Assembly: GCF_029263155.1 (NCBI RefSeq)
Contig: NZ_JAJCYB010000111.1
Span: 122,039-186,038 of the forward strand
Source of the DNA: Pseudonocardia sp.
GTDB taxonomy: Bacteria; Actinomycetota; Actinomycetes; Mycobacteriales; Pseudonocardiaceae
Length of the DNA: 64,000 bases
Direction: 5' to 3'
Shown: one piece after another, positions 1 to 7,332 of the stretch
Position numbering within the stretch: the first letter of the stretch is position 1
Layout of the letters: each line of letters opens with the position of its first letter
Position numbers and translations under genes: made by a program
Notes under the pieces: generated by a model
Told to the model about the DNA's origin: nothing
Database searches by the model: none
Seen by the model: only the letters and a program-made list of their open reading frames with translations

Positions 1-1
1 C

Positions 2-670
2 GCCACGCTCAACGACAAGGGCCGCCTCGAGGTGGAGCTCGTCGTCGAGCGGGGCCGCGGGTACGTCCCCGCCATGCAGAACAAGGCCACCGGCGCCGAG
101 ATCGGCCGCATCCCGGTCGACTCGATCTACTCGCCGGTCCTCAAGGTGACCTACAAGGTCGAGGCCACCCGCGTCGAGCAGCGCACCGACTTCGACAAGC
201 TCGTGCTCGACGTCGAGACCAAGCCCTCGATCTCCCCCCGCGACGCGCTGGCCTCGGCCGGCAAGACGCTCGTCGAGCTGTTCGGGCTCGCCCGCGAGCT
301 CAACGTGGACGCCGAGGGCATCGAGATCGGCCCGTCGCCGCAGGAGGCCGACACCATCGCGGCCTTCGCGATGCCGATCGAGGAGCTCGACCTCACGGTC
401 CGCTCCTACAACTGCCTCAAGCGCGAGGGCATCCACACCGTGGGTGAGCTGGTCGGCCGGTCCGAGGCCGACCTGCTCGACATCCGCAACTTCGGCGCGA
501 AGTCGATCGACGAGGTCAAGATGAAGCTCGTCGGCCTCGGCCTCGCGCTGAAGGACAGCCCGCCCGGATTCGACCCGTCGGCCGCGGCCGCCGAGTACGG
601 CTCCGACGGGTTCGACCCCGACACCTTCGGGGACGACGGCCAGGACTACGCAGAAACGGAGCAGCTGTAG
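2..670 (+). CDS. rpoA: RNA polymerase alpha subunit, 3' part
   Basis: The reading frame is open from the left edge, so the 5' end lies outside the window. RpoA dimerises to nucleate assembly of RNA polymerase, and its C-terminal domain contacts UP elements and activators. Visible here are the end of the N-terminal assembly domain, a linker, and a complete alpha-CTD with the SYNCLKREGIHTVGEL and RNFGAKSIDEV helix-hairpin-helix segments, followed by a short acidic tail. rplQ starts two bases after the stop, the usual rpoA-rplQ operon arrangement. Confidence 0.97.
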   Translation, partial: ATLNDKGRLEVELVVERGRGYVPAMQNKATGAEIGRIPVDSIYSPVLKVTYKVEATRVEQRTDFDKLVLDVETKPSISPRDALASAGKTLVELFGLARELNVDAEGIEIGPSPQEADTIAAFAMPIEELDLTVRSYNCLKREGIHTVGELVGRSEADLLDIRNFGAKSIDEVKMKLVGLGLALKDSPPGFDPSAAAAEYGSDGFDPDTFGDDGQDYAETEQL

Positions 671-672
671 CG

Positions 673-1464
673 ATGCCTCAGCCCACCAAGGGGGCCCGCC
701 TCGGCGGCTCGCCCGCGCACCAGCGGCACATTCTGGCGAACCTGGCCACCTCGCTGTTCGAGCACGGCCGGATCAGCACCACGGAGGCCAAGGCGCGCAA
801 GCTGCGCCCCTACGCCGAGCGGCTGATCACCAAGGCCAAGGTCGGCGACCTGCACAACCGTCGCGAGATCCAGAAGGTCATCCGCGACAAGACGGTCGTG
901 CACCGGCTGCTCGCCGAGATCGGCCCGTTCTTCGCCGACCGCCAGGGCGGCTACACGCGGATCACCAAGACGCTGCCGCGCAAGGGGGACAACGCCCCCA
1001 TGGCCGTGATCGAGCTGGTCTCGCAGAAGACGGTCACCGACGAGGCGAACCGCGCCCGCCGGGCGGCCTCCTCGCAGGCCGCGGCGTCCGCTCCGGCCGC
1101 GGAGACGGACGCTCCGGCGGCAGAGGCCGCCGAGGAGGCTTCGGAGAAGGCGCTCGACGCCGCCGCCGAGGCTCCTGAGGGCAGCGAGACGCAGGAGAAG
1201 GCGCTCGAGGCGGCCGCGGCCGCCGAGGAGGCCGCGGAATCGGCCGACGCGCCCTACGGCGAGGGCAGCCACGCCCCGCTGGACGACCCGCAGGAGGCGC
1301 CGGAGGGCTTCGAGGTCAAGGGCAACGCCGACTCGATGCTCTACCACGTCCCCGGCTCGTCGTTCTACGACCGCACGGTGGCCGAGGTCTGGTTCGCGAG
1401 CGCGGAGGCCGCCGAGGCCGCCGGGTTCTCGCTGCCGGCCTCGCAGCAGCAGGACGAGTCCTGA
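673..1464 (+). CDS. rplQ: 50S ribosomal protein L17 with long C-terminal extension
   Basis: L17 is a large-subunit protein near the peptide exit region. The first ~120 residues are a canonical L17 (start MPQPTKGARLGG, then AHQRHILANLATSLFEHGRI, LITKAKVGDLHNRR). The 263-residue protein is about twice the bacterial norm. Residues ~125-215 form an Ala/Glu-rich low-complexity linker, and the last ~45 contain a compact motif with KGNADSMLYHVPGSSFYDRT and AEVWFAS. From memory, this motif recurs at the C-termini of several unrelated actinobacterial proteins, where NCBI calls it a sunset domain. It follows rpoA by two bases and is probably cotranscribed with rpoA and truA. Confidence 0.96.
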   Translation: MPQPTKGARLGGSPAHQRHILANLATSLFEHGRISTTEAKARKLRPYAERLITKAKVGDLHNRREIQKVIRDKTVVHRLLAEIGPFFADRQGGYTRITKTLPRKGDNAPMAVIELVSQKTVTDEANRARRAASSQAAASAPAAETDAPAAEAAEEASEKALDAAAEAPEGSETQEKALEAAAAAEEAAESADAPYGEGSHAPLDDPQEAPEGFEVKGNADSMLYHVPGSSFYDRTVAEVWFASAEAAEAAGFSLPASQQQDES

Positions 1465-2393
1465 CCGACCCGCTCCACACCGCCGAGCCCGCCGTCCCCC
1501 CGGACGGCGGGCTCGACGCCGTTCCGGGCCCCTGCACGGCGCGACTCACACGCACGCAGAGCCCGACTCGCGCGGCCGGAGGCCCCGACTCGCGGAGGTT
1601 CCGGCTCGACATCGCCTACGACGGCACCGACTTCGCCGGGTGGGCGGTGCAGCCGGGGCTGCGCACGGTGTGCGGGGTGCTCGTCGACGCGCTCTCGACG
1701 GTGCTGCGCGAGCCCGTCGCGCTGACCGTGGCCGGGCGCACCGACGCCGGCGTGCACGCCGCCGGGCAGGTGGCGCACGCCGACCTCCCGGTCGACCTGG
1801 ACGGCGGGTGGCTGGTGCGGCGGCTGGCCCGGCTGCTCCCGCCCGACGTGCGGGTCCGGGCGGTCACGCCGGTACCCGCCGAGTTCGACGCCCGGTTCTC
1901 CGCGTTGCGCCGCCACTACCGCTATCGCGTCGCCACCGCGCCGTACGGGGCCGAGCCGCTGCGGGCCCGCGACACGCTGGCCTGGCCGCACGCCCTCGAC
2001 GTCGTCGCCGTGAACGCCGCATCGGCGCAGCTGCTCGGGGAGCACGACTTCGCCGCGTACTGCCGGCGCCGCGAGGGCGCCACCACCGTGCGGGCGCTGC
2101 AGGAGCTGCACTGGGACGCGGAGGCCGACGGGGTGGTCACCGCGGCCGTCGCCGCCGACGCGTTCTGCCACTCGATGGTCCGCAGCCTGGTCGGCGCCCT
2201 GCTCGACGTCGGCCGCGGCCGACGTGGCGTCGACTGGCCCGGCGGTCTGCTGGCGCGGGGCGAGCGGGCGAGCGAGGTCGCGGTGGCGCCGGCCCACGGC
2301 CTGAGCCTGGTGGCCGTGGACTACCCCGCGGACGCGCAGCTGGCGGCCCGCGCGTCGACGACGCGCCGGGTCCGGGTACCCCGCGAGAACTGA
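1461..2393 (+). CDS. truA: tRNA pseudouridine(38-40) synthase TruA; start codon unusual
   Basis: TruA isomerises U38-U40 in the tRNA anticodon arm. The catalytic Asp lies in GRTDAGVHA; the first-strand motif RLDIAYDGTDFAGWA begins near 1602. The first ATG/GTG/TTG in this frame is GTG 1647, which would delete that conserved strand, so I place the start upstream. The only candidate at the gene junction is CTG 1461, whose last two bases overlap the rplQ TGA (CTGA) and which gives a TDPLHTAEP N-terminus. Between this N-terminus and the conserved core lie three copies of a 22-bp repeat (1540-1595) that keep the frame open. Product is certain; the start is an inference (conservative alternative 1647). 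Confidence 0.88.
   Translation: MTDPLHTAEPAVPPDGGLDAVPGPCTARLTRTQSPTRAAGGPDSRRFRLDIAYDGTDFAGWAVQPGLRTVCGVLVDALSTVLREPVALTVAGRTDAGVHAAGQVAHADLPVDLDGGWLVRRLARLLPPDVRVRAVTPVPAEFDARFSALRRHYRYRVATAPYGAEPLRARDTLAWPHALDVVAVNAASAQLLGEHDFAAYCRRREGATTVRALQELHWDAEADGVVTAAVAADAFCHSMVRSLVGALLDVGRGRRGVDWPGGLLARGERASEVAVAPAHGLSLVAVDYPADAQLAARASTTRRVRVPREN
1540..1595 (+). repeat. 22-bp tandem repeat, 3 copies, locus 1 of 3
   Basis: Three units begin at 1540, 1562 and 1584 with period 22; the last is cut at 12 bases. The best-kept core is CCCGACTCGCG. The same three-unit array with the same period and truncation occurs at 16740 and 37961. Here it lies inside the apparent N-terminal coding region of truA and stays open in that frame. 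Confidence 0.9.
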
Positions 2394-2399
2394 CCCGTT

Positions 2400-2445
2400 C
2401 GCACACAGGTCCCGGTGCCGGCACATGGGGCCGGACCTGTGTGCG
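2400..2445. terminator. 13-bp perfect hairpin after truA
   Basis: CGCACACAGGTCC at 2400-2412 is perfectly complementary to 2433-2445, with a 20-nt loop. A degenerate further copy of the right arm (CTGTGTGCGG) follows at about 2457. There is no T-tract, so this is either a Rho-independent-like terminator of the rpoA-rplQ-truA unit or a palindromic repeat. Confidence 0.55.
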
Positions 2446-2474
2446 GGCCCCGGGAGCTGTGTGCGGGCGGCGCC

Positions 2475-2480
2475 TAGCAT
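2475..2480 (+). promoter_or_regulatory. -10 hexamer TAGCAT for a leaderless start
   Basis: TAGCAT ends exactly six bases before the GTG at 2487, placing the transcription start on the start codon. No Shine-Dalgarno is visible. Confidence 0.55.
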
Positions 2481-2486
2481 GGCCCG

Positions 2487-2933
2487 GTGAACGCCATGCT
2501 GGACGTCGCGATCGACGAGGCCCGGGCGGGGCTGGCCGAGGGCGGTATCCCGATCGGGGCAGCGCTGTTCTCCGTCGACGGCACGCTGCTCGGGCGGGGC
2601 CACAACCGCCGCGTGCAGGACGGGGACCCGTCGATGCACGCCGAGACCGCGGCCTTCCGCAACGCGGGCCGGCAGCGCGACTACCGCAGGACGATCATGG
2701 TGACCACGCTGTCGCCGTGCTGGTACTGCTCGGGGCTCGTGCGCCAGTTCGGGATCGGGTCCGTGCTCGTCGGCGAGGCGCGCACGTTCCACGGCGGGCA
2801 CGACTGGCTCGCCGAGCACGGCGTCGCGGTCACCGTCCTCGACGACGAGCGCTGCGTCGAGCTGATGACGCAGTTCGTCGCGGCGTCCCCGGAGCTGTGG
2901 TTCGAGGACATCGGGGAGGTCCCGGCCGGGTAG
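2487..2933 (+). CDS. Cytosine deaminase, yeast Fcy1 type
   Basis: Small zinc-dependent deaminase of the CDA fold, 148 aa. The zinc motif is complete: HAE in DPSMHAETAAFRNAG (His ligand and catalytic Glu) and PCxxC in TLSPCWYCSGLV. The C-terminal SPELWFEDIGE matches the tail I recall from fungal cytosine deaminase (Fcy1), so cytosine to uracil (pyrimidine salvage) is more likely than guanine or tRNA adenosine deamination. GTG start with a leaderless promoter; apparently monocistronic between truA and eccB. Substrate assignment rests on recalled similarity. Confidence 0.82.
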   Translation: MNAMLDVAIDEARAGLAEGGIPIGAALFSVDGTLLGRGHNRRVQDGDPSMHAETAAFRNAGRQRDYRRTIMVTTLSPCWYCSGLVRQFGIGSVLVGEARTFHGGHDWLAEHGVAVTVLDDERCVELMTQFVAASPELWFEDIGEVPAG

Positions 2934-2970
2934 TTCTCCCGAACGCCCACGGGCGGGCGGGGCGCGGGGT

Positions 2971-2976
2971 TAGCGT
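2971..2976 (+). promoter_or_regulatory. -10 hexamer TAGCGT for leaderless eccB
   Basis: TAGCGT ends six bases before the eccB GTG at 2983; no ribosome binding site is visible. Confidence 0.5.
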
Positions 2977-2982
2977 CCACCG

Positions 2983-4443
2983 GTGCGATCGACGGACCCC
3001 ATCGCGGAGCCGGATCCCCGTCCGGCCGCCCGGGCCCCGGCCACCCGCGACCAGGCCGACGCGTACCGCTTCGGGCTGCGCCGGATGGAGTCCGCGCTGG
3101 TGCGGGGGGATCCGGTGCCCCTGCACGAGCAGGTGCGCACCCAGCGGCGGGCGGCCGTCGCCGGCACCCTGCTCGGGATGCTCGCGCTCGGCGCGGTGGC
3201 GATCTACGGGCTGATCGTGCCGAAGCCGGACTGGTCCCGGCAGGCGGTGGTCGTGGGCGCCGGATCCGGCGCGATGTACGTCGTGGCGCACGGACCCGAC
3301 CGGCTCGTGCCCGTGGCCAACCTGCCCGCCGCGCGGCTGGTGCTGTCCGCCCTGCGGGCCGGTGGCGCCACCGGGGCCGAACCGGGCACCGCGCAGCCCG
3401 TCGTCGTCGACGACGCGGATCTCGACGGCGCGCCGCGCACCGCCACCGCCGCGGTGCCGGGCGCCACCGCCGTCCGGCTCGACGGGACGGTGATCGCTCC
3501 CCACTGGGCGGTCTGCGACGAGCCGGGCCCCGACGGCGGCGACCCGCGCACCACCGTGATCGGCGGGGCCGCGCTCCCGGGCACCCCGCCGTCGGCCGAC
3601 GCGGTGCTGGTCACCGTCGGAGGGGGTGGCACCTGGCTGGTCACCGGCCGGCACCGGCACCGCGTCGAGGACGGCGACCGCGCGCTGCTGGCCGCGCTCG
3701 GGCTCGGCGGCCGTGATGCCCGGCCCGCGTCGGCGGCGCTGGTCAACGCGGTGCCGGAGGGCCCGCCGCTGCGCGCACCGCGGATCCCGGGGGCCGGCGC
3801 GGACGGGCCGTCCGGGGTGCCGGGACGGGTGGGGGACGTGCTGGTCGGCAGGCCGCCGGGCGCCGGTCCGCCGGTGCACTTCGTGGTGCTGCCCGACGGG
3901 GTGCAGCAGGTGCCCGAGGTGTACGCGCAGACGCTGCGCGCCGCAGGCGGCGGGATGCGCGAGGTGGGGCCCGAGGTGCTGGGGGCCGCCTCCCTCGTCG
4001 ACGGCGTCGACGTGTCGGGGTGGCCGGAGCAGGTGCCGCGGGTCGTCGAGGGGCCCGGTGCCCTGTGCTGGACATGGTCCGCCGACGGCGACCCGGGCGG
4101 CGGGATCCTCGTCGGCGACGCGCTTCCGGTGCCGGTCGGCGCGGTCCCGGTCGACCTCGTGCAGGCCGACGGCACGGGGGAGCGCGCGGACGCGGTCGTG
4201 CTCGCCCCTGCGGGGGGCGGGGCCGTGCGGGCCACGGGGCCGGGCCGGGCCGCGGGCGCGGGGCCGCTGTGGCTGGTCGCGGCCACCGGCGTGGCCTACG
4301 GGGTGGCCGACGAGCCCACCGCAGCGGCACTCGGGGTGACGGCGGCCGAGCCCGCCCCCGAGGCGGCGCTGCGGCTGCTGCCGGTGGGCGGGTCGCTGGA
4401 CCTCGGCCGTGCCGCGCTGGCGGTCGACGTCCCGCCTGGCTAG
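2983..4443 (+). CDS. eccB: Type VII secretion protein EccB (ESX-4-like)
   Basis: EccB is a membrane-anchored component of the ESX core complex with a large periplasmic repeat domain. The N-terminus has the family signature DQADAYRFGLRRMESALVRGD, with basic residues before one transmembrane segment at ~65-85 (VAGTLLGMLALGAVAIYGLIV). The ~400-residue extracytoplasmic part carries GSGAMYVV and repeated GVAYGV-type segments. Length 486 aa is normal. It converges with mycP (9-bp gap). The gene set eccB-mycP-eccD-eccC-Rv3446c-type-esx-esx next to rplM is that of ESX-4, the minimal, probably ancestral system (no eccA, eccE or PE/PPE genes seen). Confidence 0.95.
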   Translation: MRSTDPIAEPDPRPAARAPATRDQADAYRFGLRRMESALVRGDPVPLHEQVRTQRRAAVAGTLLGMLALGAVAIYGLIVPKPDWSRQAVVVGAGSGAMYVVAHGPDRLVPVANLPAARLVLSALRAGGATGAEPGTAQPVVVDDADLDGAPRTATAAVPGATAVRLDGTVIAPHWAVCDEPGPDGGDPRTTVIGGAALPGTPPSADAVLVTVGGGGTWLVTGRHRHRVEDGDRALLAALGLGGRDARPASAALVNAVPEGPPLRAPRIPGAGADGPSGVPGRVGDVLVGRPPGAGPPVHFVVLPDGVQQVPEVYAQTLRAAGGGMREVGPEVLGAASLVDGVDVSGWPEQVPRVVEGPGALCWTWSADGDPGGGILVGDALPVPVGAVPVDLVQADGTGERADAVVLAPAGGGAVRATGPGRAAGAGPLWLVAATGVAYGVADEPTAAALGVTAAEPAPEAALRLLPVGGSLDLGRAALAVDVPPG

Positions 4444-4452
4444 GACCCCCCC

Positions 4453-5835
4453 TCACGACGCCCGCGGACCGGCACCGGTGGGCCGCCGCCGCACCGTCGC
4501 GGCGGCGCAGGCCGCGGCGGCGAGCAGCCCGGCCACGGCCACCAGGTCCACCGGCGGTGGCGGGGGTTGGGGGGCGACCGGCGTGGTGCCGGCGAGCCTG
4601 GCCGTGGGGGGATCGGTGCGCACCGCACCGGGCGGGGTCAGCACCGCGGGCTCGGCGGTCAGCGCGGCGACCGGATCGAGCGCGCCGTGGCCGAGCCGGT
4701 CGTCGCGCCCGCCGGGCGGGCGGCGGGCGGTGGCGAGGATCCGGTCCACCACCTGAGCGGCCGTCAGCTCCGGGTACCGCTCGCGGACCAGCGCGGCGAG
4801 CCCGGCCACCCACGGCGTGGAGAAGCTGGTGCCGGAGACGGGGTCGGCGGTGACACCGCCACCCACGGCGAGCGAGCGGATCGCGGTTCCCGGACCGGCC
4901 ACGTCGACCCACGGGCCCGGTACGGAGAACGGGGCGGGGGCGTCGTCGGGGCCGGTCGCGCCCACGGTGACCAGCTCGTCGTACCAGCCGGGCAGCGACA
5001 CCTGGCCGGCCGCGTCCTCGTCCTCGGCGCACAGCCCGACCCCGGCGTTGCCTGCGGCCGCGACGACCACCACGTCCGCGCCGGCGGCGTAGCCCAGTGC
5101 CGCATGCAGCGCGGCACCCTGCGCCGCGGCCCGTTCCGGGGCCAGGCAGACCGCCTCGGAGACGTTGACGACGTCGGCGCCCGACCGGACGGCGAGCACG
5201 ATCGCCTCGGCGAGCGTGTCGAGGTCGCCGGCCGGTCGCGGCGCGCCGTCGGGCCCCGGCACCGTGTAGGACGGGCTGGACTGGCGGATCGCGAGCAGAT
5301 CGGCGCCCGGGGCGATTCCGACCACCTCGTCGTCGGCGGACCGGCTCGCCGCGAGCAGCCCCGCCACCGCCGTGCCGTGGCCGTCGCAGTCGTCGAGCCC
5401 GGAGCCGCCGGTGAGGTAGTCGCCGCCGCCGCGCAGGCGGGAGCCCAGACGGGGATGCGGGGCCACGCCGGTGTCGATCACCGCGATGAGCTGCCCCGCT
5501 CCGGTGGCGATCCGGTGGGCGGCGGCGAGCTGCAGCCGGTCGGCGGGCGACGGGCCTGCGGGGACCTCCGCGCCGCGCGGGGGTGGGTCGCAGCGGGCCG
5601 GCGCGCGCAGGCCCGCGGCGGGCCCCGGCGCCCGGCCCGCGGGTGCGGCCACCCGGACCGGCGGGGGGACCGGTGGATCCGATCCCGACGCCGTGGCGAC
5701 GGCCGAGCGTGGGCCCGCGGCGGGCGCGATCCCCGCGCCGCCGGTGGGCGCGCCCGCGTATACACACGCGCCCAGCGCCACCAGCACCCCCAGCACGGCG
5801 TGCGCGGTGGTGCGCGCCGGGCGCCGCGCGGTCAC
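4453..5835 (-). CDS. mycP: Mycosin, type VII secretion-associated subtilisin-like serine protease
   Basis: Membrane-anchored subtilase that stabilises the ESX complex and processes substrates. A signal sequence (HAVLGVLVALGACVYAG) is followed by the catalytic domain with Asp in AVIDTGVAPHP, His in DCDGHGTAVAGLLA and Ser in SGTSFSTPWVAGLAA. The oxyanion Asn is probably in AAAGNAG. A Pro-rich stretch and a C-terminal transmembrane helix (VDLVAVAGLLAAAACAAATV) end the 460-aa protein. I chose GTG 5835 because it overlaps the eccD stop (GTGA), implying translational coupling; longer reads only add antisense-coding sequence of eccD. Confidence 0.95.
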   Translation of the reverse strand: MTARRPARTTAHAVLGVLVALGACVYAGAPTGGAGIAPAAGPRSAVATASGSDPPVPPPVRVAAPAGRAPGPAAGLRAPARCDPPPRGAEVPAGPSPADRLQLAAAHRIATGAGQLIAVIDTGVAPHPRLGSRLRGGGDYLTGGSGLDDCDGHGTAVAGLLAASRSADDEVVGIAPGADLLAIRQSSPSYTVPGPDGAPRPAGDLDTLAEAIVLAVRSGADVVNVSEAVCLAPERAAAQGAALHAALGYAAGADVVVVAAAGNAGVGLCAEDEDAAGQVSLPGWYDELVTVGATGPDDAPAPFSVPGPWVDVAGPGTAIRSLAVGGGVTADPVSGTSFSTPWVAGLAALVRERYPELTAAQVVDRILATARRPPGGRDDRLGHGALDPVAALTAEPAVLTPPGAVRTDPPTARLAGTTPVAPQPPPPPVDLVAVAGLLAAAACAAATVRRRPTGAGPRAS

Positions 5836-7214
5836 AGGCCCCGGACCAGCTCGTACATGCCCATCGCGCCCAGCGCCAGCGGTACGGAGAGGGCGACGAG
5901 CACGCCCTCGACCAGATCGACGGCCCGGCGCGCGACCGGCGAGACGGCCGGTGCCGCGCCGCCGACGGTGACCGCGACCGCCGCGGCGATCAGCACGGCC
6001 GCGGCGACCGCCGCCCGTACCGCCGGGCCGCCGGCGAACGCGGCCATCGCGGCCAGCCCGATACCGGTGGCGAGGCAGGTGGCCAGCAGGGTGCGGGCGG
6101 GGGCCGGGTCGGCGAACCCGCGCGCCCGGAGCCCGAGTACGGCGACGATCACCACCGCCAGCGCGGGCCCGGCCCACCCGCCGGTGGCGGCAGCGGGTAG
6201 CGCGCCCGCGCCGGCCAGCACCGCGACCCCGCCGACCAGGCCTGCGAGGTGGCCGCGGGCCAGCGCGGAACGCGCGGCCAGCTCCGCCGGCGCCGGCGCC
6301 CCGGTACCGCCGTCGGCGTCGCGCAGCTCGCCCGCGTCGGCGGGGACGACCGGGCGGGGCAGCCCGGCGAGCCGCAGTGCCACGCGCGGCAGCAGCGGGC
6401 CCGCGACCAGCGCGAACCCGCCGACCGCCGCCGCCAGCCCGCCCACACCGACGCCCAGTCGCAGGTGCACGGCCGCGACGACGGCCACCGGCACGGCGAC
6501 GACCACGGTCGCGACCAGCACCGGCTCGACGACCCGCAGCACGACCTGCGCCGCGGCGGCCGCGATGCCGGCGGCGGCGCACGCGAGCAGCAGCGACGCC
6601 CCGCCGGGAGCGCCGACGATCGCGCCCGCGGCGGCGGCGAGCGGCACGGACACCAGCGCAGCGGGGCGGGCCGCGTCCCGGTCGGACCCGCGGCGGACCA
6701 GCACCGCGGCCCTGGCCAGCCCGCCGACCGCACCGAGCAACGCGGCCACGGCCGCACCCGCCGCCCACGCCGGCGCGCCGGGAGCCGGGGACCCGACCGC
6801 GGCGAGCAGTGCCGCGGCCGCCGCCGCGAGCACGAACGTGACCGCGGTGCCCGCGTGGAGGCCGGGGCCGCGCGCGGGTGCACCCGCCGTGGCCGCCAGC
6901 GCGTCGACGGGGTCGTCGAACACGGGTGGTGGAGGGGGAGCGTCCTCCGGGCCGATCCGCAGCAGCTCCCCGTCGAGGACGCCGAGCTCGTCGAGCGTGG
7001 CACCGGGGTGCAGCCGCCCGCCGCTGACCCCGGTGATCCGCCACGGCCGGGGCCTGCGCCCCGGGGGCGGTTCCCCGAGCAGCTCCAGCACCATCGGCAC
7101 GAGCTCACCGACCGGCACGTCCGCCGGGAGCGCGACGTCCACACGGTGTCGTGGGGCGAGGACGGTGACGCGGGCGTACGGGGCGGTACCTGCGGAACCG
7201 GGCGCGGTCGGCAC
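5832..7214 (-). CDS. eccD: Type VII secretion integral membrane protein EccD
   Basis: EccD is the polytopic membrane component of the ESX pore complex. Residues ~10-90 form a ubiquitin-like domain (YARVTVLAPRHRVDVALPADVPVGELVP), then ~11 Ala/Val/Leu-rich transmembrane segments extend to the C-terminus (VLVALSVPLALGAMGMYELVRGL). Length 460 aa is typical. It is the first gene of the minus-strand eccD-mycP pair and is divergent from eccC with a 118-bp shared control region (7215-7332). Confidence 0.95.
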   Translation of the reverse strand: MPTAPGSAGTAPYARVTVLAPRHRVDVALPADVPVGELVPMVLELLGEPPPGRRPRPWRITGVSGGRLHPGATLDELGVLDGELLRIGPEDAPPPPPVFDDPVDALAATAGAPARGPGLHAGTAVTFVLAAAAAALLAAVGSPAPGAPAWAAGAAVAALLGAVGGLARAAVLVRRGSDRDAARPAALVSVPLAAAAGAIVGAPGGASLLLACAAAGIAAAAAQVVLRVVEPVLVATVVVAVPVAVVAAVHLRLGVGVGGLAAAVGGFALVAGPLLPRVALRLAGLPRPVVPADAGELRDADGGTGAPAPAELAARSALARGHLAGLVGGVAVLAGAGALPAAATGGWAGPALAVVIVAVLGLRARGFADPAPARTLLATCLATGIGLAAMAAFAGGPAVRAAVAAAVLIAAAVAVTVGGAAPAVSPVARRAVDLVEGVLVALSVPLALGAMGMYELVRGL

Positions 7215-7332
7215 GGGACCTCCAGGATTGTCGAATCGGCCACGCCGGGCCCGGACGGCTGCCTACTATCCCCGCGCCCGCGGCGTTCCGTGGGCGTTTC
7301 GCCAAGGTCGTCGACGGCGTGGGGGGAGATCG

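Noticed and set aside
1640..3214. A 524-codon plus-strand frame across truA, cytosine deaminase and eccB
   Set aside because: Arg/Ala/Gly shadow frame; three real genes in other frames with conserved motifs explain the region.
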